Shown here piece after piece: positions 26,905 through 40,715 of a DNA stretch of 64,000 nt. Source of the DNA: Anoplopoma fimbria (lineage: Eukaryota > Chordata > Actinopteri > Perciformes > Anoplopomatidae); assembly GCF_027596085.1 (NCBI RefSeq), contig NC_072456.1, forward strand, positions 17,436,744-17,500,743, given 5' to 3'. Position 1 is the first letter of the stretch. Each line of letters begins with the position of its first letter. A program made the translations under genes and the position numbers. Under the pieces are notes generated by a model that had not been told where the DNA came from, did not search any database, and saw only the letters and a program-made list of their open reading frames with translations.

Positions 26905-28659
26905 GGCATCTCTATCAGAACAGTGGGAAAACATCCAATGCATATCAATTGGAAGACTTTGATTTTTATTTGTTCTGCATTTGCTCTGCCTTGCTATGGT
27001 ACACAGAAATGACAGCAGGGTCCACTGTATAAACTCTCAAACCACTTGATTCTTGTTGGACTTTGGTGGAGAAATTCAATCTGTCAATGTTAAACATATG
27101 AGTCATTTCTCACTTTGCCTCCCTCGGTTCACCTTTGTTACACAAAATATTACATCTACCACTGAGGGTTAGAAAAGCTTTTTTTGGGGGGAAATATTTA
27201 ACAAATGTCAAGCACACTTTTATCTGTACATTTGGAGACATTTTAAAATGCAAACAGCTTATGGAACTGCTGTAACTTGATAGTAAGTTGGCTTATCAAG
27301 TACGGCTCGCAACATGTGCCTACGTACACATCTAGCAGACAAAAAGCAACATGGGCATCCATTGGAATCTTTCTTTCGTTCACTGCTGTTTTCATCTCTG
27401 GTTGGATTCCAATTTCTGATAAAAATATCTTGTACTTGTTATATTTGGCTTGTAAAATGTTGGGCTTTTTTGACCAGTTACTCCTTTAATTTGTCTATCT
27501 GCTGTTTCATTCAGGGAGAGTAGCAGCTGGCTTATGGAATTTGTGAAGTGGAAGCAACTCCTCATGTTGGGATGCCACGGTGAGGAAATTTTCCCACTGG
27601 TGAAAAAACACTGGTCTCACTGAATACACGGGATATTTTACAAGAAAAAACATTTTCTTCGGTGTATCTAATGGTTGTGTGTCTGGCCTCTCTGGCGCAT
27701 TTTTATTGGTTGCAATCAGCCACGTCGGCTGCGTCACAGGACGGTATGGGTAAGGGGCAAGTAATGTGAACACTGTATGCCTGAACACATTGTAATACTA
27801 GTAACCCAACCGACAACGGCAAGCCTAGTTGAATGAAGAGCTAAAACGATCATTCAACAAGTCGCTTATCTGCAACTATTTCCACAGTGGACTAAATGTT
27901 TGAGTCACATTACCTGGTTTCAGCTTCTCAAACTTGTGGTTTTGATGCTTTTATTTGTCTTATATGATTGTAAACTAAATGTCTTATGAGTTTTGGACTA
28001 TTGCACAGTTACCTTGGGAAATTACAGTGGATATTTTAAGGACAAAATTATTATCAAGTTCATCAAAAAGTAATTTTCAATTTTAGGCTCTTATAAGCTG
28101 CAAAACACATAAAATGTATCACATGGAAAATAGATCCACCACATTATCTTAAGATGGTAATCTCACACAGTGAACCAACAAATCAGTCAATAAATACAAA
28201 CTCAGTATAAAGAGTTAATCTTGCTACAAGCAGAGCAGCGAAAACATGTCCTCCTATTTTTGAAAGCAATTATGAATATAACAGCTCAAATGTAAAATGT
28301 TACTTGGTTGTTGGGGAAATGGAGCAAACTAGTGCGATATACTTTGAAGTGATTGTCCCATTTCCATCTGTGAGATCTAAAAATCCTCCACAGCGAGTCA
28401 ATATGAAATGCAATCATTTGTAGCTGAGGAGACAAACTGCAGTTTCATTTGAATATGATTGACAGACGGACTTGCCGAATAACCCCTAAGTGAGTTGTGT
28501 GTTAGTGCTTGAGTGCAGATCTTGATCTCTCCGTTTTACAATACATTCTGCCATTAAATTTGAAAATGTACTGGTCCATTTTATTTTCATGACAATGAGA
28601 CCCGTGTCATGATATTTTAGCCCTGTTATTTCAATGCATATTATGGGATAATTCATGAG
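26905..28659. other. Unique DNA; possible hAT end fragment at 27565-27790
   Basis: The stretch starting near GGGATGCCACGGTGAGG (about 27570-27586) has the look of a teleost hAT left end, and a CpG-rich segment follows near 27720-27750. No partner end, transposase or target duplication was found, so the element call is weak. The rest is plain unique DNA. Confidence 0.3.
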
Positions 28660-28900
28660 TATGATTTTAGACACCTGCTGCCGTCAGTGAACAATAACAC
28701 CAGGTGGGGGATGAAAGCCATCTGTTAACAGGTCATATTGACTGCCTCTGGATAAAGGAGCTAACTATCTGCTCCCTACGACACAGCTGAAGTTGCCATA
28801 TGAGGTGCCTCATGGCACAAAAAGCCCTGATATTTCAATTAAACTGCTGTCACTTGGCCTCTCCAGTGCCACTCAACTTCTTGTCAGACTGACATACATA
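28660..28900. promoter_or_regulatory. Candidate regulatory block with E-boxes
   Basis: E-box cores CACCTG (about 28672) and CAGGTG (about 28701) lie in a high-complexity stretch without repeats. Function is inferred only from composition. Confidence 0.2.
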
Positions 28901-31822
28901 CAGTACATAAGGTTATATAAATGAGGGATTGGATATGAGGAAGTTCTGAAATGATGTTGGGAGTTGGCGGCAGATGAGTGCCAATACACCCTTTGAATAA
29001 AAGTCATGTCTGAAAGTCATTACACTTTGACACTTTAGGCAAATTATAAGAAAAGGTGTGGTTCAGGGGATGCATGTCTTAACCCAGGGAAAGATTGATA
29101 AAAGACTAGAATAATCTGCTTTTCAACTGATGTTATGTTCTGGCTTTATTGTGGAAATTTATATTCTTTACCTTGTACTTCAATTTTTTTTTTGTTTCGT
29201 ATCCGTCCATCTCTCCTCTGCAAAACCAATCACCTGGGGAGGACACCACGTTTTGAGAGTGTGAGACGACGACATTATGTCTGTCAACCTCATCCTCTCT
29301 CTCTTGCTGTCAGTGAACACTGCGTCCCCTCAACAGCTTTTTTAGAGGCCCCTTACCTTCTATATTTTTTCTTTTTCAGTAAGATTTTCACACCTTGAAA
29401 CGTGACAAAAATACTCTTAGGTTCTTGTTTGTACTCTCTGCTTGCCATTGTGGTCTTACGAGAGCTGTACAATTTCAGTCATAATCAAATAACTAAAATT
29501 AGGATCATGACTTCATGAAAACAGACTTAACTTGCGACTTGTTAACAAAAGTCTTTAATTAGACCTTGGACGGTTAACCAATATAGGCCTATAACACAAA
29601 TTAGGACTAAAAAAAGGAAACTCAATAAATAGAATAAAACAAATAGGGTTTGTTTTAATGTTAGCCATGCTGCACTTGTGTTCTTCATAATCACTAATTA
29701 TGTGTTAATTTAGCTAATTATTAGTAATTGTTGATCAACAGTTGCTTTTATGTCTGGACTGATTACAATTTTGGTTTTTTAAGGTCAAGCTCACTGTGAC
29801 ATCACATCAGTTCGATTTGTGTGAAAGCAATAGCTCAGGAATGCCTCAAGGTTATTTATTTTAAATTTGGCACAAAGGTCCACTTGGAATCACAAGTGAA
29901 CTGATTACCATAAATGAAGAATATATGCTAATGATGACAATTTCACACAAATGTCTAATAGGATAAAATTACTTAGATGTTAAATTCACCCTTACTGGTT
30001 GGCGGAGCCATACAGCCGCCAGGTGATTCTAGTTTCTAAATCTGCACAATATTATTGAAAGATTTTTTTATGTGTTTGTAACATTTTGTACATTCCGTTT
30101 GGCTATTCCTAATTAGGCTAATTCCGAATGTAGCATTTTCCGATTACAATGAGAGATATGCTGATCATTTTTAGGTTTTAGGTGGATTATTTTGATGTAT
30201 ACAGGAAATGCGTCCCAGTGGGGGTTTTACCGCTGTTTGTGACACACAGTCTCTTGCGTATTAATGGTCAGCTCTGTCTGTTGTACACACATATGAATAG
30301 ACGCTGAACACACTTTTTGTGTATATATACATATTTGTGTACTATAATTTGCTGGACATTATACTAGCTATTTCATGTCAATGTTGGTCAACTGGGGATT
30401 ATGCCTACCTTTCTTTATTAATAGTTCTCCAAAAGGTATGTAAAAATACCACTCAGAGAGAAAAAGATAATGTCTTGACAATGAATGGGCAATGACTTGC
30501 TGGCTTTTGGGGCCTAAGAGCACGTATACAAAGGAGTAGTCTTAGCCGTAAAGTTCAGTGGTGTGTCTGACAGAATACATGTGCTTCTATTTAATAAGTA
30601 CAGCTGTGTTCAGAGTCCCTGCAACAGCAATTCCACCATTTGACTTGGCAAATCAATGCCTTTTATGTTCATGCCTCAAGTCTATTTTCTTCTGTTTTAC
30701 ACTGCAAGAACTGTATAATGATTGTGTATTGGGCCCAGAGTGCTGCCTACCACGGGTGACCTACACACAACACTGTGCCTGAATGCATCCTGTGTAGACA
30801 CAGAAGGAGGACTGAAGCTGCTGCTGCTGCTTTGCTAATGGGCTGCTTTCACTATGCAGCCTGTGGAGACATTGTGTACAACATGACTTGGACCTGCCCT
30901 CCTGGACCAGTGGCATGACTTGAGACTTTTGGTAAAAAGCTTCTATGTTAGACATCTTTTGAAAAGAAAGACCTTTCCTCCTGGAAAGAGAAATGTGGTG
31001 CATTCCTATAGTTGTGTTTCACGGCATATTAGTAAATGATTATTCACAGAATGTCTTTATTCATTCATAATCTTATCTAATTTCACTCGCTTGTTGCACA
31101 GAATGCATGTTGAACATTAAGGGCAGGATCTGTGGTGACCGCATAATTTGAACCAAATATTATAAATCTAATCAGATAAATCTGATATTGCAATGCAAAA
31201 CCGTATTGATCCCCGTGCAGAAAAAATGGCTTTGAAGCAGAAAGTGTAATGAGATACAGAACAAGAACAAAACATTGAAGGAATATATCAAACATTTAAA
31301 CGTGGAAAAAATTGCACAGTTTGAGGAGTTGTCTATTTAATGGCAGGAGCAAGAGATCAGTCAGAGAGAAAACTATTATGATTAATTCACAGACATCAGT
31401 GAGAGCTTAACAATGTGACCTCTGTGCAATTGAGAAACAATATAACTCATCCCAGGTAACACAGACCACATACTGTACATATACACATAGAGTGAAATAT
31501 AGATGCTCTTCCATGCAATAAGGAAGACCCCTGTGCTCAGCTGTAGGTCAGCTTCATCACTTGCCAGACTGATTTCAATATTGCACCAACTGCAGTACAG
31601 TTTTTTTAAATTAAAAAAACAATTCCTATTTTAGTGTTTGCCCCCCTTAGACATTGATACATACAATTTGATGTGAAGAATTTACATAATGCAAAATATG
31701 ATAAGTTTCAAGTCTCATCTTTCCAGGTGACAAGAAGACTGCAGTTGAATTTTGCAACGCCCCCAAATGTGAGTAAATACTTTCCTAGGAACTACTACTG
31801 TGTTTAAAGGGGAGATCCTCTG
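28901..31822. other. Unique DNA, no gene recognised
   Basis: Only short, unconvincing frames. No mobile-element ends or long simple repeats seen in this 2.9 kb. Confidence 0.5.
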
Positions 31823-31916
31823 AGACCAGCAATGAGTTTCAGATAACAGATTTTCTGCCGGTCACTGGTCATGGCAGATCAGCTGGAAACCATCCGGATT
31901 TCGATCGGCGGCCAAG
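31823..31916 (+). mobile_element. hAT-like element fragment, related to 50210-50289
   Basis: This stretch aligns with 50210-50289 of the same window. GGTCACTGGTCATGGCAGATC here pairs with GGTCACTAGTCATGGCAGATC there, and similarity continues past it. Each copy has an ATG (31871, 50246) followed by codons for MADQL, possibly the start of a lost open frame. It is a dispersed repeat; the hAT assignment is inferred from the 49.5-50.3 kb copy. Confidence 0.6.
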
Positions 31917-32433
31917 TAAAGTGTATAAAAAGTCCCTTTGTGAATTTTTATTCACTTTCTTCCTTTCTTTAATCCAAGACAGTTTTCCATAAAAGCGGAA
32001 ATTTAACCTTGAATTAAATTATTGTTTTTTGGCCTTCAGCAGGCTGATAACCATAAGGGACTCACTTCAGGTCTTCCTCTAGTTTCAAGAGCTCAGAATT
32101 TCAAACAATTTGTTGAATTTACAGTACTTACACTTAAGAAAATATATTTCAAATGGTTATTGCCTTGTTTTCCAGTACCTACCACCTCAAAATGCTAAGC
32201 AAAACCATTACTTTTTTCTTTAACCCAAGATAAAAAATGATAAACAAATAAAAGTTATAAATGCTAACAAAAGAAAATCAGGCTTTTGGTCAATAGGTCT
32301 TCTTGCTGGATGTAGTTGACAGTTATTGGAGGTTTTAAATTATACAAGAATTCTTGCTGAGGTAAAGTGGACAGTGAATTTGAAACAAGTTAATGTCAAT
32401 ATAGACCTATTGACCCATGTTAATTATAATGAC

Positions 32434-32480
32434 AACAATAATAATAGTAATACTACTACTACTAATAATAATAGTAATAG
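32434..32480. repeat. (AAT/ACT)n trinucleotide repeat
   Basis: AAT, AGT and ACT triplets alternate for about 47 bases directly before the hAT-like end at 32484. Confidence 0.85.
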
Positions 32481-32483
32481 TTT

Positions 32484-32558
32484 TTGGTGTTAGGATCATA
32501 AAACTCACCGTTCCGTTCATGGATTGGAGTCATGGATCGGATCAGCACAAAAGAAAAA
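32484..32558 (+). mobile_element. hAT-like terminal fragment, related to 49487-49585
   Basis: GGATCATAAAACTCAC followed by CGTTC, and later GGATCGGATCAGCAC with AAAGAAAAA, match 49499-49580 in the same order and orientation, with a deletion of roughly 17 bases here. The GGTGCAACGGATCA type of start is one I associate with teleost hAT terminal repeats. It is a truncated copy. Confidence 0.6.
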
Positions 32559-32559
32559 C

Positions 32560-32583
32560 ATATATATATATATATATATATAT
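32560..32583. repeat. (AT)12 microsatellite
   Basis: It follows directly on the hAT-like terminal fragment; alternating AT only. Confidence 0.9.
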
Positions 32584-33618
32584 CAGTTTCATATAGTCTA
32601 GACTAGAACAGCAACAATATGATAACCTTTTTATATGAGAATATAGTGGCTTTAAAAAATTCAGGAATGTGTCCTGTTGCTCATCTCACCTTTTCCTTTC
32701 ACCTAGACAGGAATTCCAGTACATCTATTGACTTGTATAACAGTTTGACAGCTCTAGCAGACATTTTCTTAGACTTATGGGCTGAATACGTTTGCACCCA
32801 GCTCATAACACTGTTTTCAAGTCAAGTTAATCCACCAAAAGCTGTCAAAATGAAAAGTAATATATTCTTGCTCGTGGTTTTCAAGCAGTTTATTCTCCGG
32901 TTCCTTTTTATTCCCAAAGATGAACTTTTCAACAGTTGCATCTCCACTCAAAGCAAAGCAATATTTACTCTCAGGAATTCAGATCAAAATTAACAAGACA
33001 GAATGTACAGAATGCTGTGTAATGAGATTAACTGATTTAAAAAAACAAAACAAATCTGGATACAAAGAGAATAAATTGAAATAGGCAGACGGCAGAATAG
33101 TCATGTTTAATATAGTACTGGAGGATGCAAATATAGATGCATGTTGACACCCTTAGGAATAAAGGAAAAAAATTCCAATCGCCTATGTAGCATAAAAATA
33201 TATTCTGCAGCTTTGGAACTGATTTCATCAATGGGGAGTAAAAAGCAACAGCACTGACTCATTAGCACCATACAAACATAACAGAACTCTGGGGCCTGTG
33301 TGGTTTCTGCATACGATACGGCTTCAGCCAATGTGCCTGAGTTGCAAATTTCATGGTTTTACGGGCACACACAGAGAGCTGTGTGTGTATTAAAATATGT
33401 GTGTGTATGAGGAAGCAAGAAATACATGTCAGCGTCTGAGACGCTGTGGGTCCCTCGAAGTGTCAAGGCGCTCACTGCTGCTGGCATAATTGAGTGGAAA
33501 GATTTCATTTTCACTGAAACATGGAGCAAGACAAGCTACTCAAACACCTTGTTGAGTCAAATGTCGCATGGACAAGTTTAGTTCACATTTTATCATTGGT
33601 CCCCAATGAAACGCTTAT
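32584..33618. other. AT-rich DNA, no gene recognised
   Basis: A 124-codon plus-strand frame at 32619-32993 has no recognised motif and AT-driven composition. Treated as chance. Confidence 0.45.
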
Positions 33619-33737
<119 letters not shown>

Positions 33738-34315
33738 CCTTTCTGGTGCTTGGCTCCAATTGATTTTTACATCTGTGGGGAAATCGCCACAGTTAATGTC
33801 CACAATTTCCACTTCCTCAAAATGTTTTTAATTTAATTTAGACCCGTAACATTTTGTACAAGATATAAGTACTCAAACCATGAGGTAAGAAAGTGTTGGG
33901 CCCATGGGAAGTCGCATGTATGAGAGGATGATCGTGACATCGTGACCCAACATGTAGGAGCAAGGAACAAAAAGAAAGTTGGCAGCGGGTATTATTGGCC
34001 CCCCTGGGAGAAGCCATTGTGAGGTGTCCTTACAGGCACCATCAGATGCTGCTGCTGGTGAGAGAGCTGGACTGTAAGGGGACATGAAAAATCTAACAAC
34101 TTGCAGCTCAAGAATTTTTCTGATACAGCATGTCCCTTTTGGTTTTGAACTTTATTTTACTCCTTTTGTAAAAATAAATTCTTAAAATGGCAAATGCAGT
34201 CTTATTAATAATTCCTGGCTTTTTAAAAAACTTTTAATGGTTTTACATTATTTGCGAGATAGCCACTACCCTATTATCTGTACTCTGTTATATTTTAGCA
34301 GCATTCATATTTTAC

Positions 34316-35169
<854 letters not shown>

Positions 35170-35470
35170 TATATTTATTGCTAGGCCGAAATAGAATTTA
35201 ATGACGGATTTTAATATTGATGAAATGCAAAAGTTGTTTCAGTCTTTTAGAATCCTGCATTAAAATCAGCTGCCCCGCATGCACAAATTAAGCAGTAATT
35301 ACAAAAGCATCCAGTTTTATCTCTACTTGCGTAAGTCCGGTGGTCTGTTATGTACTTATTAAAGTGAATTATCTCTGATAATCTTTCTAATCGGGGTTCG
35401 GCTCATGTTAGCAGGCTTCCTGCTGGGTGCTAATGTCTAATTACAGCGGAGCACGTCTTGATGGGAAGGG
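35170..35470. promoter_or_regulatory. Candidate conserved block with two TAATTA cores
   Basis: TAATTA cores lie at 35296-35301 and 35438-35443, with a 6-bp hairpin (AGCAGG/CCTGCT, 35410-35424) between them. High-complexity, not repeat-like, no open frame. Fits a developmental enhancer in texture only. Confidence 0.3.
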
Positions 35471-35719
35471 TGCCCCGCAGCCCTCCAGCTCCATATTCTG
35501 CTATGCCGCTCTATCCTTGTCTAATCACACACTGGACTGTCAAGTACACATCTTGGCCAATCACTGATGAAAAGCAGTTGATCAAAGAAACCAGAAAGAA
35601 CCTGATCAAAAAGACTGATAAATGTGGGGTGGGAGCAGATTCATCATGAGATCATATTTTTCCCCTCAAGATGACCTTAATACCCAGAAGGTGAGTCATC
35701 CATACACTTTGTTGCTTTT

Positions 35720-35723
<4 letters not shown>

Positions 35724-35784
<61 letters not shown>

Positions 35785-35813
35785 GCGTGTGCGTGCGTGC
35801 ATGTGTGTGTGTG
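35724..35813. repeat. (GT)n microsatellite with GTGC variants
   Basis: GT units with several CG-containing variants in the 3' third. The overlapping 128-codon frame is a repeat artefact. Confidence 0.97.
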
Positions 35814-36379
35814 AATAAATTCTACCATGTGTCTTCATGTGTGTCCATATATTTATGTGCAAACGTTTGGGTAAGAGACAGGCTAAGGGTTGGTGTGTTT
35901 GACTGGGACATGTGCGTGAGTGTACACTCCACAGGCAATATAGAAGCTATAAAGAGACATGCAGAATTTTTCTTTTTAGTATTTTCCTGTAGTTCAAAAG
36001 CTGACTGAAGTAAAATGCAACTCCAGAAAAATAACTTTATACACATGTTACTTAAAGTAATGAGCATTGTAAAAAATGTATTTACTTTTATATTGTAGGC
36101 AATCCATCATTACCCAGACAGGCAGTGTACATACAGTGTAGTCGTCATATTAAAAAATATAACGAATATGAATCTTCTATATAAAAACTTTGTCCAGAAA
36201 AGAGATTTGCATTTCCCCTACTGTTGTCTTTCATGAAAATAAATTGAGTGGAAATCCACTTCCTAGGTTGGTCATTACCAGTGGTAGGTAGAGTGATTTC
36301 ATGGCAGCAGATTGGAAAATGGCCCTTTGTAGCAACTCCATTTACATAGAGAAATGCTGATGGTTCACAATAACAAATG
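35814..36379. other. Unique AT-rich DNA, no gene recognised
   Basis: Nothing recognisable. Confidence 0.5.
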
Positions 36380-36660
36380 TGCCATAGTCGACAGAGAGCT
36401 GCTCTGCCCGTTGTCTTTCACTGACACTTGATAGTAGTGCGTGTACAATTATGCATAATGCACTAATGGCGGTTTCTCATAACTGTCAGAGAAGCTGTGG
36501 GTAAAGTGTTTCCTTTGCAGACAACTTGATGCTATGTCTACCGCCGGCACGTTTTGATTCTGCTGACGCCAGTACCCTTGACAACAAAATAGCATTGTAT
36601 CAGCTGAACGTCTGCCTCGGCCAGCCTTACAAAGTTATTGAAAAAAAAAAAAGAGTTTAA
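36380..36660. promoter_or_regulatory. Candidate regulatory block with 12-bp palindrome
   Basis: ATTATGCATAAT at 36448-36459 is a perfect palindrome of the POU/octamer-dimer type, within a high-complexity stretch that ends in a poly-A run at about 36641-36651. Regulatory role is inferred. Confidence 0.25.
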
Positions 36661-39600
36661 AATTGCTTATTGAGAACGGAGTGTTACAAGTTTTCTCTGC
36701 GTATTTGAATGAAAATAATATCGGGTTAAAAATGAACACAGTGCAATGTCTGGATGTTACTGTTTGCAATTATAAAACATTGCTCTTATTTAGTGGATGT
36801 TAAAAATCCTTGTTTGGCAAATTTAAAGGGTGATGTTTCTAGAACTGTGTGGAGCGAAGCAGACATCAACACAGCATTAAAGTATTTATGGCGATATATA
36901 TTTCATGTTGACTGGTCCATAAGGATTACAGCGGGACACATTAATGGGGAGATGCAACCATTACAACAACAAGCTGATGAAAAATTGATTATGTTTTCTT
37001 GCTTAACTCTGTTAACTATGTCAGAAGGTAATTAGCGACAACAGTTACAGTTTAGATTATACTGAATTGTTCAAAAATCATGTCGGCAATAGAAACATGA
37101 GCTATCCTGTAGGCATAACTTTTAACAATTTCCAATGCAATACAATACAAACTTAACTAAATTCTGGAACTCATAATGTTGATTACTTATAACTGTTTTG
37201 AGAGATGATTTTTTTGAATATCAATTGCACATTTTAAAATGTATCAGTAAATATTTTCTAGGATTCTGAATGTACCAAAACTAAAAAACAAGTGGGAATG
37301 GAGATATTTCGAACTTTTAATTTGTTTAGTGAATCATCTACTTCAGGGCAAAAATAACAAAAGCAGATTACAAAAATCCTTACAATGTTTGTTGCAATAA
37401 GATCATTTCTAAGGACATTTTATATACTCACTCATATTATCTGGGAGTCATGTGAGATCATTTTTCTTTCTGAATGGATAAAGCAGCAATTTAGATATCT
37501 TTGTTGTTATTTTTTGTCCAGTTTTTAGTTTCATTCTTACAGACTTAACTTTTCTACTGTATTCTATGTATTAAAATACTGTATCTGCCTTGTGGCGGTC
37601 ACATTAAAACTCTGATATCATTCCTTACTAGCAGAGTCTGCTTTGCCGAATCTGAAAGTTTGGAGTCGACATTGATCTAATATAAGAATAAAGTGGCATG
37701 TCTCCTACAAGGTTTGAATAACCCTTATTTCAGAGTAGGTTCTAAGTCCAGCTCTGGTTGCCACTTTGCCAATGTTCCTTGTACCCAATAAAAGGGAAAA
37801 AATAAAACTCAATGTAAAAAAATAATTGTGTGAAAGAATATATGTTGCAGTCCAAGTGTTTTAATCATTGCCACAGGAATTTACTCGCCAGTGTCTTATG
37901 GAGTCCGCTGTCACCCAAAGAGCACTCTGAGTGCCACTGCCACAAAATCACTGAATTAGAAAGAGTAGTCCAACACAATGTGGTCCTTAGAAGAAAATGT
38001 TATTTATTTATTCTGGGCCGCCTCTCGAGTCCATCTCCAAAATCACGCAGCAAAACTCTGGGAGTGTGATGTTTCTCAATAGTTTCCACTCCACTGTTCA
38101 CAGTTCAAATGAATTTCTGTGAAGATTTTATTCTTCACAGCTAATCACTTGTTACTTGGATCGAATGAGTACAGTAAGTCACACTTGCTTGCACTTTACA
38201 GAAAAAGAAAATAACCATGACTGAATCATTGCCTGGCGTGAGGTGATTCACTCAAAGTGATTGGATTTCAAAGGACCTCCCCACCACCCCAACCCCCAAA
38301 TGTATAAGCACCTCATTGCTTTTTAATTTAAGATTAACTTTACTTTTTCTGTCTCTGACAAAGACGAGGCTGGGGTATGCTTCTGTCTGCTGGCTGTCTC
38401 TTTCCCTCCCTCGCTCCCTAATATGTTTTGCTGGTTCAGTGTCATCAGTTACATGTCTGCCAAGCAGCACACGTTGTCAACTTGCTCCCAATGACATCCC
38501 ACTGTTCTGACCATTGATTGGCAGGTCAAGCAGCGAGCGCAAGCAGGAAATCAATAGCAGAGGACCTCTAGACAGTACAGGGGGAGTCTTCAAGGAACTG
38601 GCCCGCTGGACACTGCCAATCACCAACCACAAAATGAAAGGCCAGCCAGCCATGAACAAAAGCTATCTCCAGGCAGAAACACCAGCTTGGAGCGTAGATG
38701 GATTTATGTTTAGGTAGAAGTTTCTCCAATAGTCTGAGTGAAGGAAAGAACGACAGGCAAAGTTTTCTAAGAAATATATTTGCATTACTTATACTCATTC
38801 ATATGCTAAAACTCAAGGGGGATCTAGGACCTTTGGGATTTGGCATTACCAAACGTAGGCTCTTTATCTTAACATGCAGTTGCACCAGGTCTGACAGTCT
38901 AAGCATGACAGAGCAAGCTTATTAGCATCTAGTCAGTCATTTCCAACCAGTGGAAGACATAGGAGATACAAGCGGAGTATACACATGACTATTTTCCCCC
39001 TCTAGCCTCCTTAAAATATGGCCTGAGGGACCCTTGAGGCTTAGTGGAGTTGTGCTTTGTCCTCCTTGGTGATGCTTTTCCCATTTTTCTCAGACACACT
39101 TTTGGATGCTGTTGGCGCATCACCAAAACAAACACTCAACTGACACCGGTGACAATAATTCTGGAGCCGATTCGAAAATAAAACCTGTAAAGGAAATGGG
39201 AAGACTGTAAATTTAGCAGTGGCACTCAGGTCTGCCTCCTCGTCAGAAACAGGGTTGTAGCTTAGGCTCTCGGATGACTCAAAGGAATGTTTTCTCCTTT
39301 TCCCAGACAGCACGCACTTCTCTTTGAGACATATCTTCATAACTGTGCACTGTTAAAGCCAAGATCACTGCTTCTTCCTCTTGTCCTTCAGTTGCTGAGT
39401 GTTAGTTATGTTCATCTACCCTTGCCATTTATCCTCACACTCCCTGCCTCACAGTCAATGACCTTTGAACCTGGTCATTTATCTCACCGCTCAAAATATT
39501 TTGAGATGATTCATTGTGCACAGTGCTCAAGGTCGCGAACTTGACGAATCAATGGAACAAAGCACAGCAATTGTACAGTTTCTACAAAAGTTAGGGCCCA

Positions 39601-40710
39601 TGTGATGCAAATGTTTCCAACAAATCTCAGTAAGTTCTTTTTTTCTAGATCCATTCTCTTTTGATAGACAAGCTTTTCTTTTACATTTCTGTAGTGACCT
39701 ATCTGATATGGTTTATCAGAAGGGACTGCAAAACTGAGTGCTTTTCACTGATTTAGTTTCCAGTAAAGCACCAGACATTTAAATGTAATTTCACTGTAGA
39801 CAGGGAATAATTGTATGTTTGTATAAAATGTTGCAATTGGCAGGTCTCAGACGTTTGTTTGTTGTAAGGGAGGTCCACCACTTCAGAATAAGAATGGTAA
39901 AGGTATGACCTTCCTTCCGGCCCCTGGCAGTGGGTGAAACATTTGAACGTGTTTCAACTTCTGTCACTTTGGGTCCCCGCCATGCACCTGTCTTTCACAG
40001 TGCAGAGCACAACCCCCCCCACCCCGCATTTCCATGGTAACCACTGGAATTAAAAATGCATCAAAACTTCCCAGTGCGCAAGGAGAATGGCAGCAGAAAG
40101 AGGCAATGACAGCCGGCGTCGGCGTGTTCTCCAGATGCCTGACAGAAATGTACCACATTACGCAAATGTACGAAAAAAAAACCTCTCCCTCGCATACATG
40201 CACCGATGTACTAACAATCACATCCACATAATGTCACCCTCACCTCACCTCTTGTTTTCACAGAACAATGGAGCTGCTTTCAGTATAAATTCTACTGTTG
40301 CTGACAATGGCTTCTCCCCAGCCTCTGCCCATCTTTTTATGATCTCTTGTATCTACAGTGCATTCCTAATGCTCTGTGGATAGATGTTGTACTCTGAACT
40401 CATGCCTTCACCCTACATTTCAAATGTGGATGTTTGTGAAATGGACTGGAATGAAATGGAAAAAAGAGAGTGTCTTATTTCCACCTCTCACCATCTCCTT
40501 TCCTCACTTCAGTTTCATTTGCCTCTCTCTCCCTCTCTCCCTGGAGATTAATGATAAATGTCCAGCATTTGAAATGGGGCCTTCCCTTTTGCCTTCAATG
40601 ACTGTTCAAGACGGGGCGATAATAACAACCACTAAAATGGGTAAATTATACCTAGCACTGAGACAAAGTGGTCTGACTTAGCCTCGTCAGCCATAGCGCA
40701 AGCAAGTTAA
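36661..40710. other. Unique DNA, no gene established
   Basis: Mostly AT-rich to 37.9 kb and more balanced afterwards. The minus-strand frame at 39041-39340 (99 codons) contains hydrophilic, protein-like stretches such as ESLSYNPVSDEEADLSA, but has no recognised domain. Other frames overlap on opposite strands and are taken as chance. Confidence 0.4.
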
Positions 40711-40715
40711 TAGGC

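Noticed and set aside
31634..31649. GTGTTTGCCCCCCTTA as a Tc1/mariner terminal repeat
   Set aside because: The match to the remembered fish mariner end covers only about 15 bases, and no partner end or transposase is nearby.
32619..32993. 124-codon plus-strand frame
   Set aside because: AT-driven composition (Phe, Leu, Ile, Ser), no family resemblance, and no gene architecture around it.
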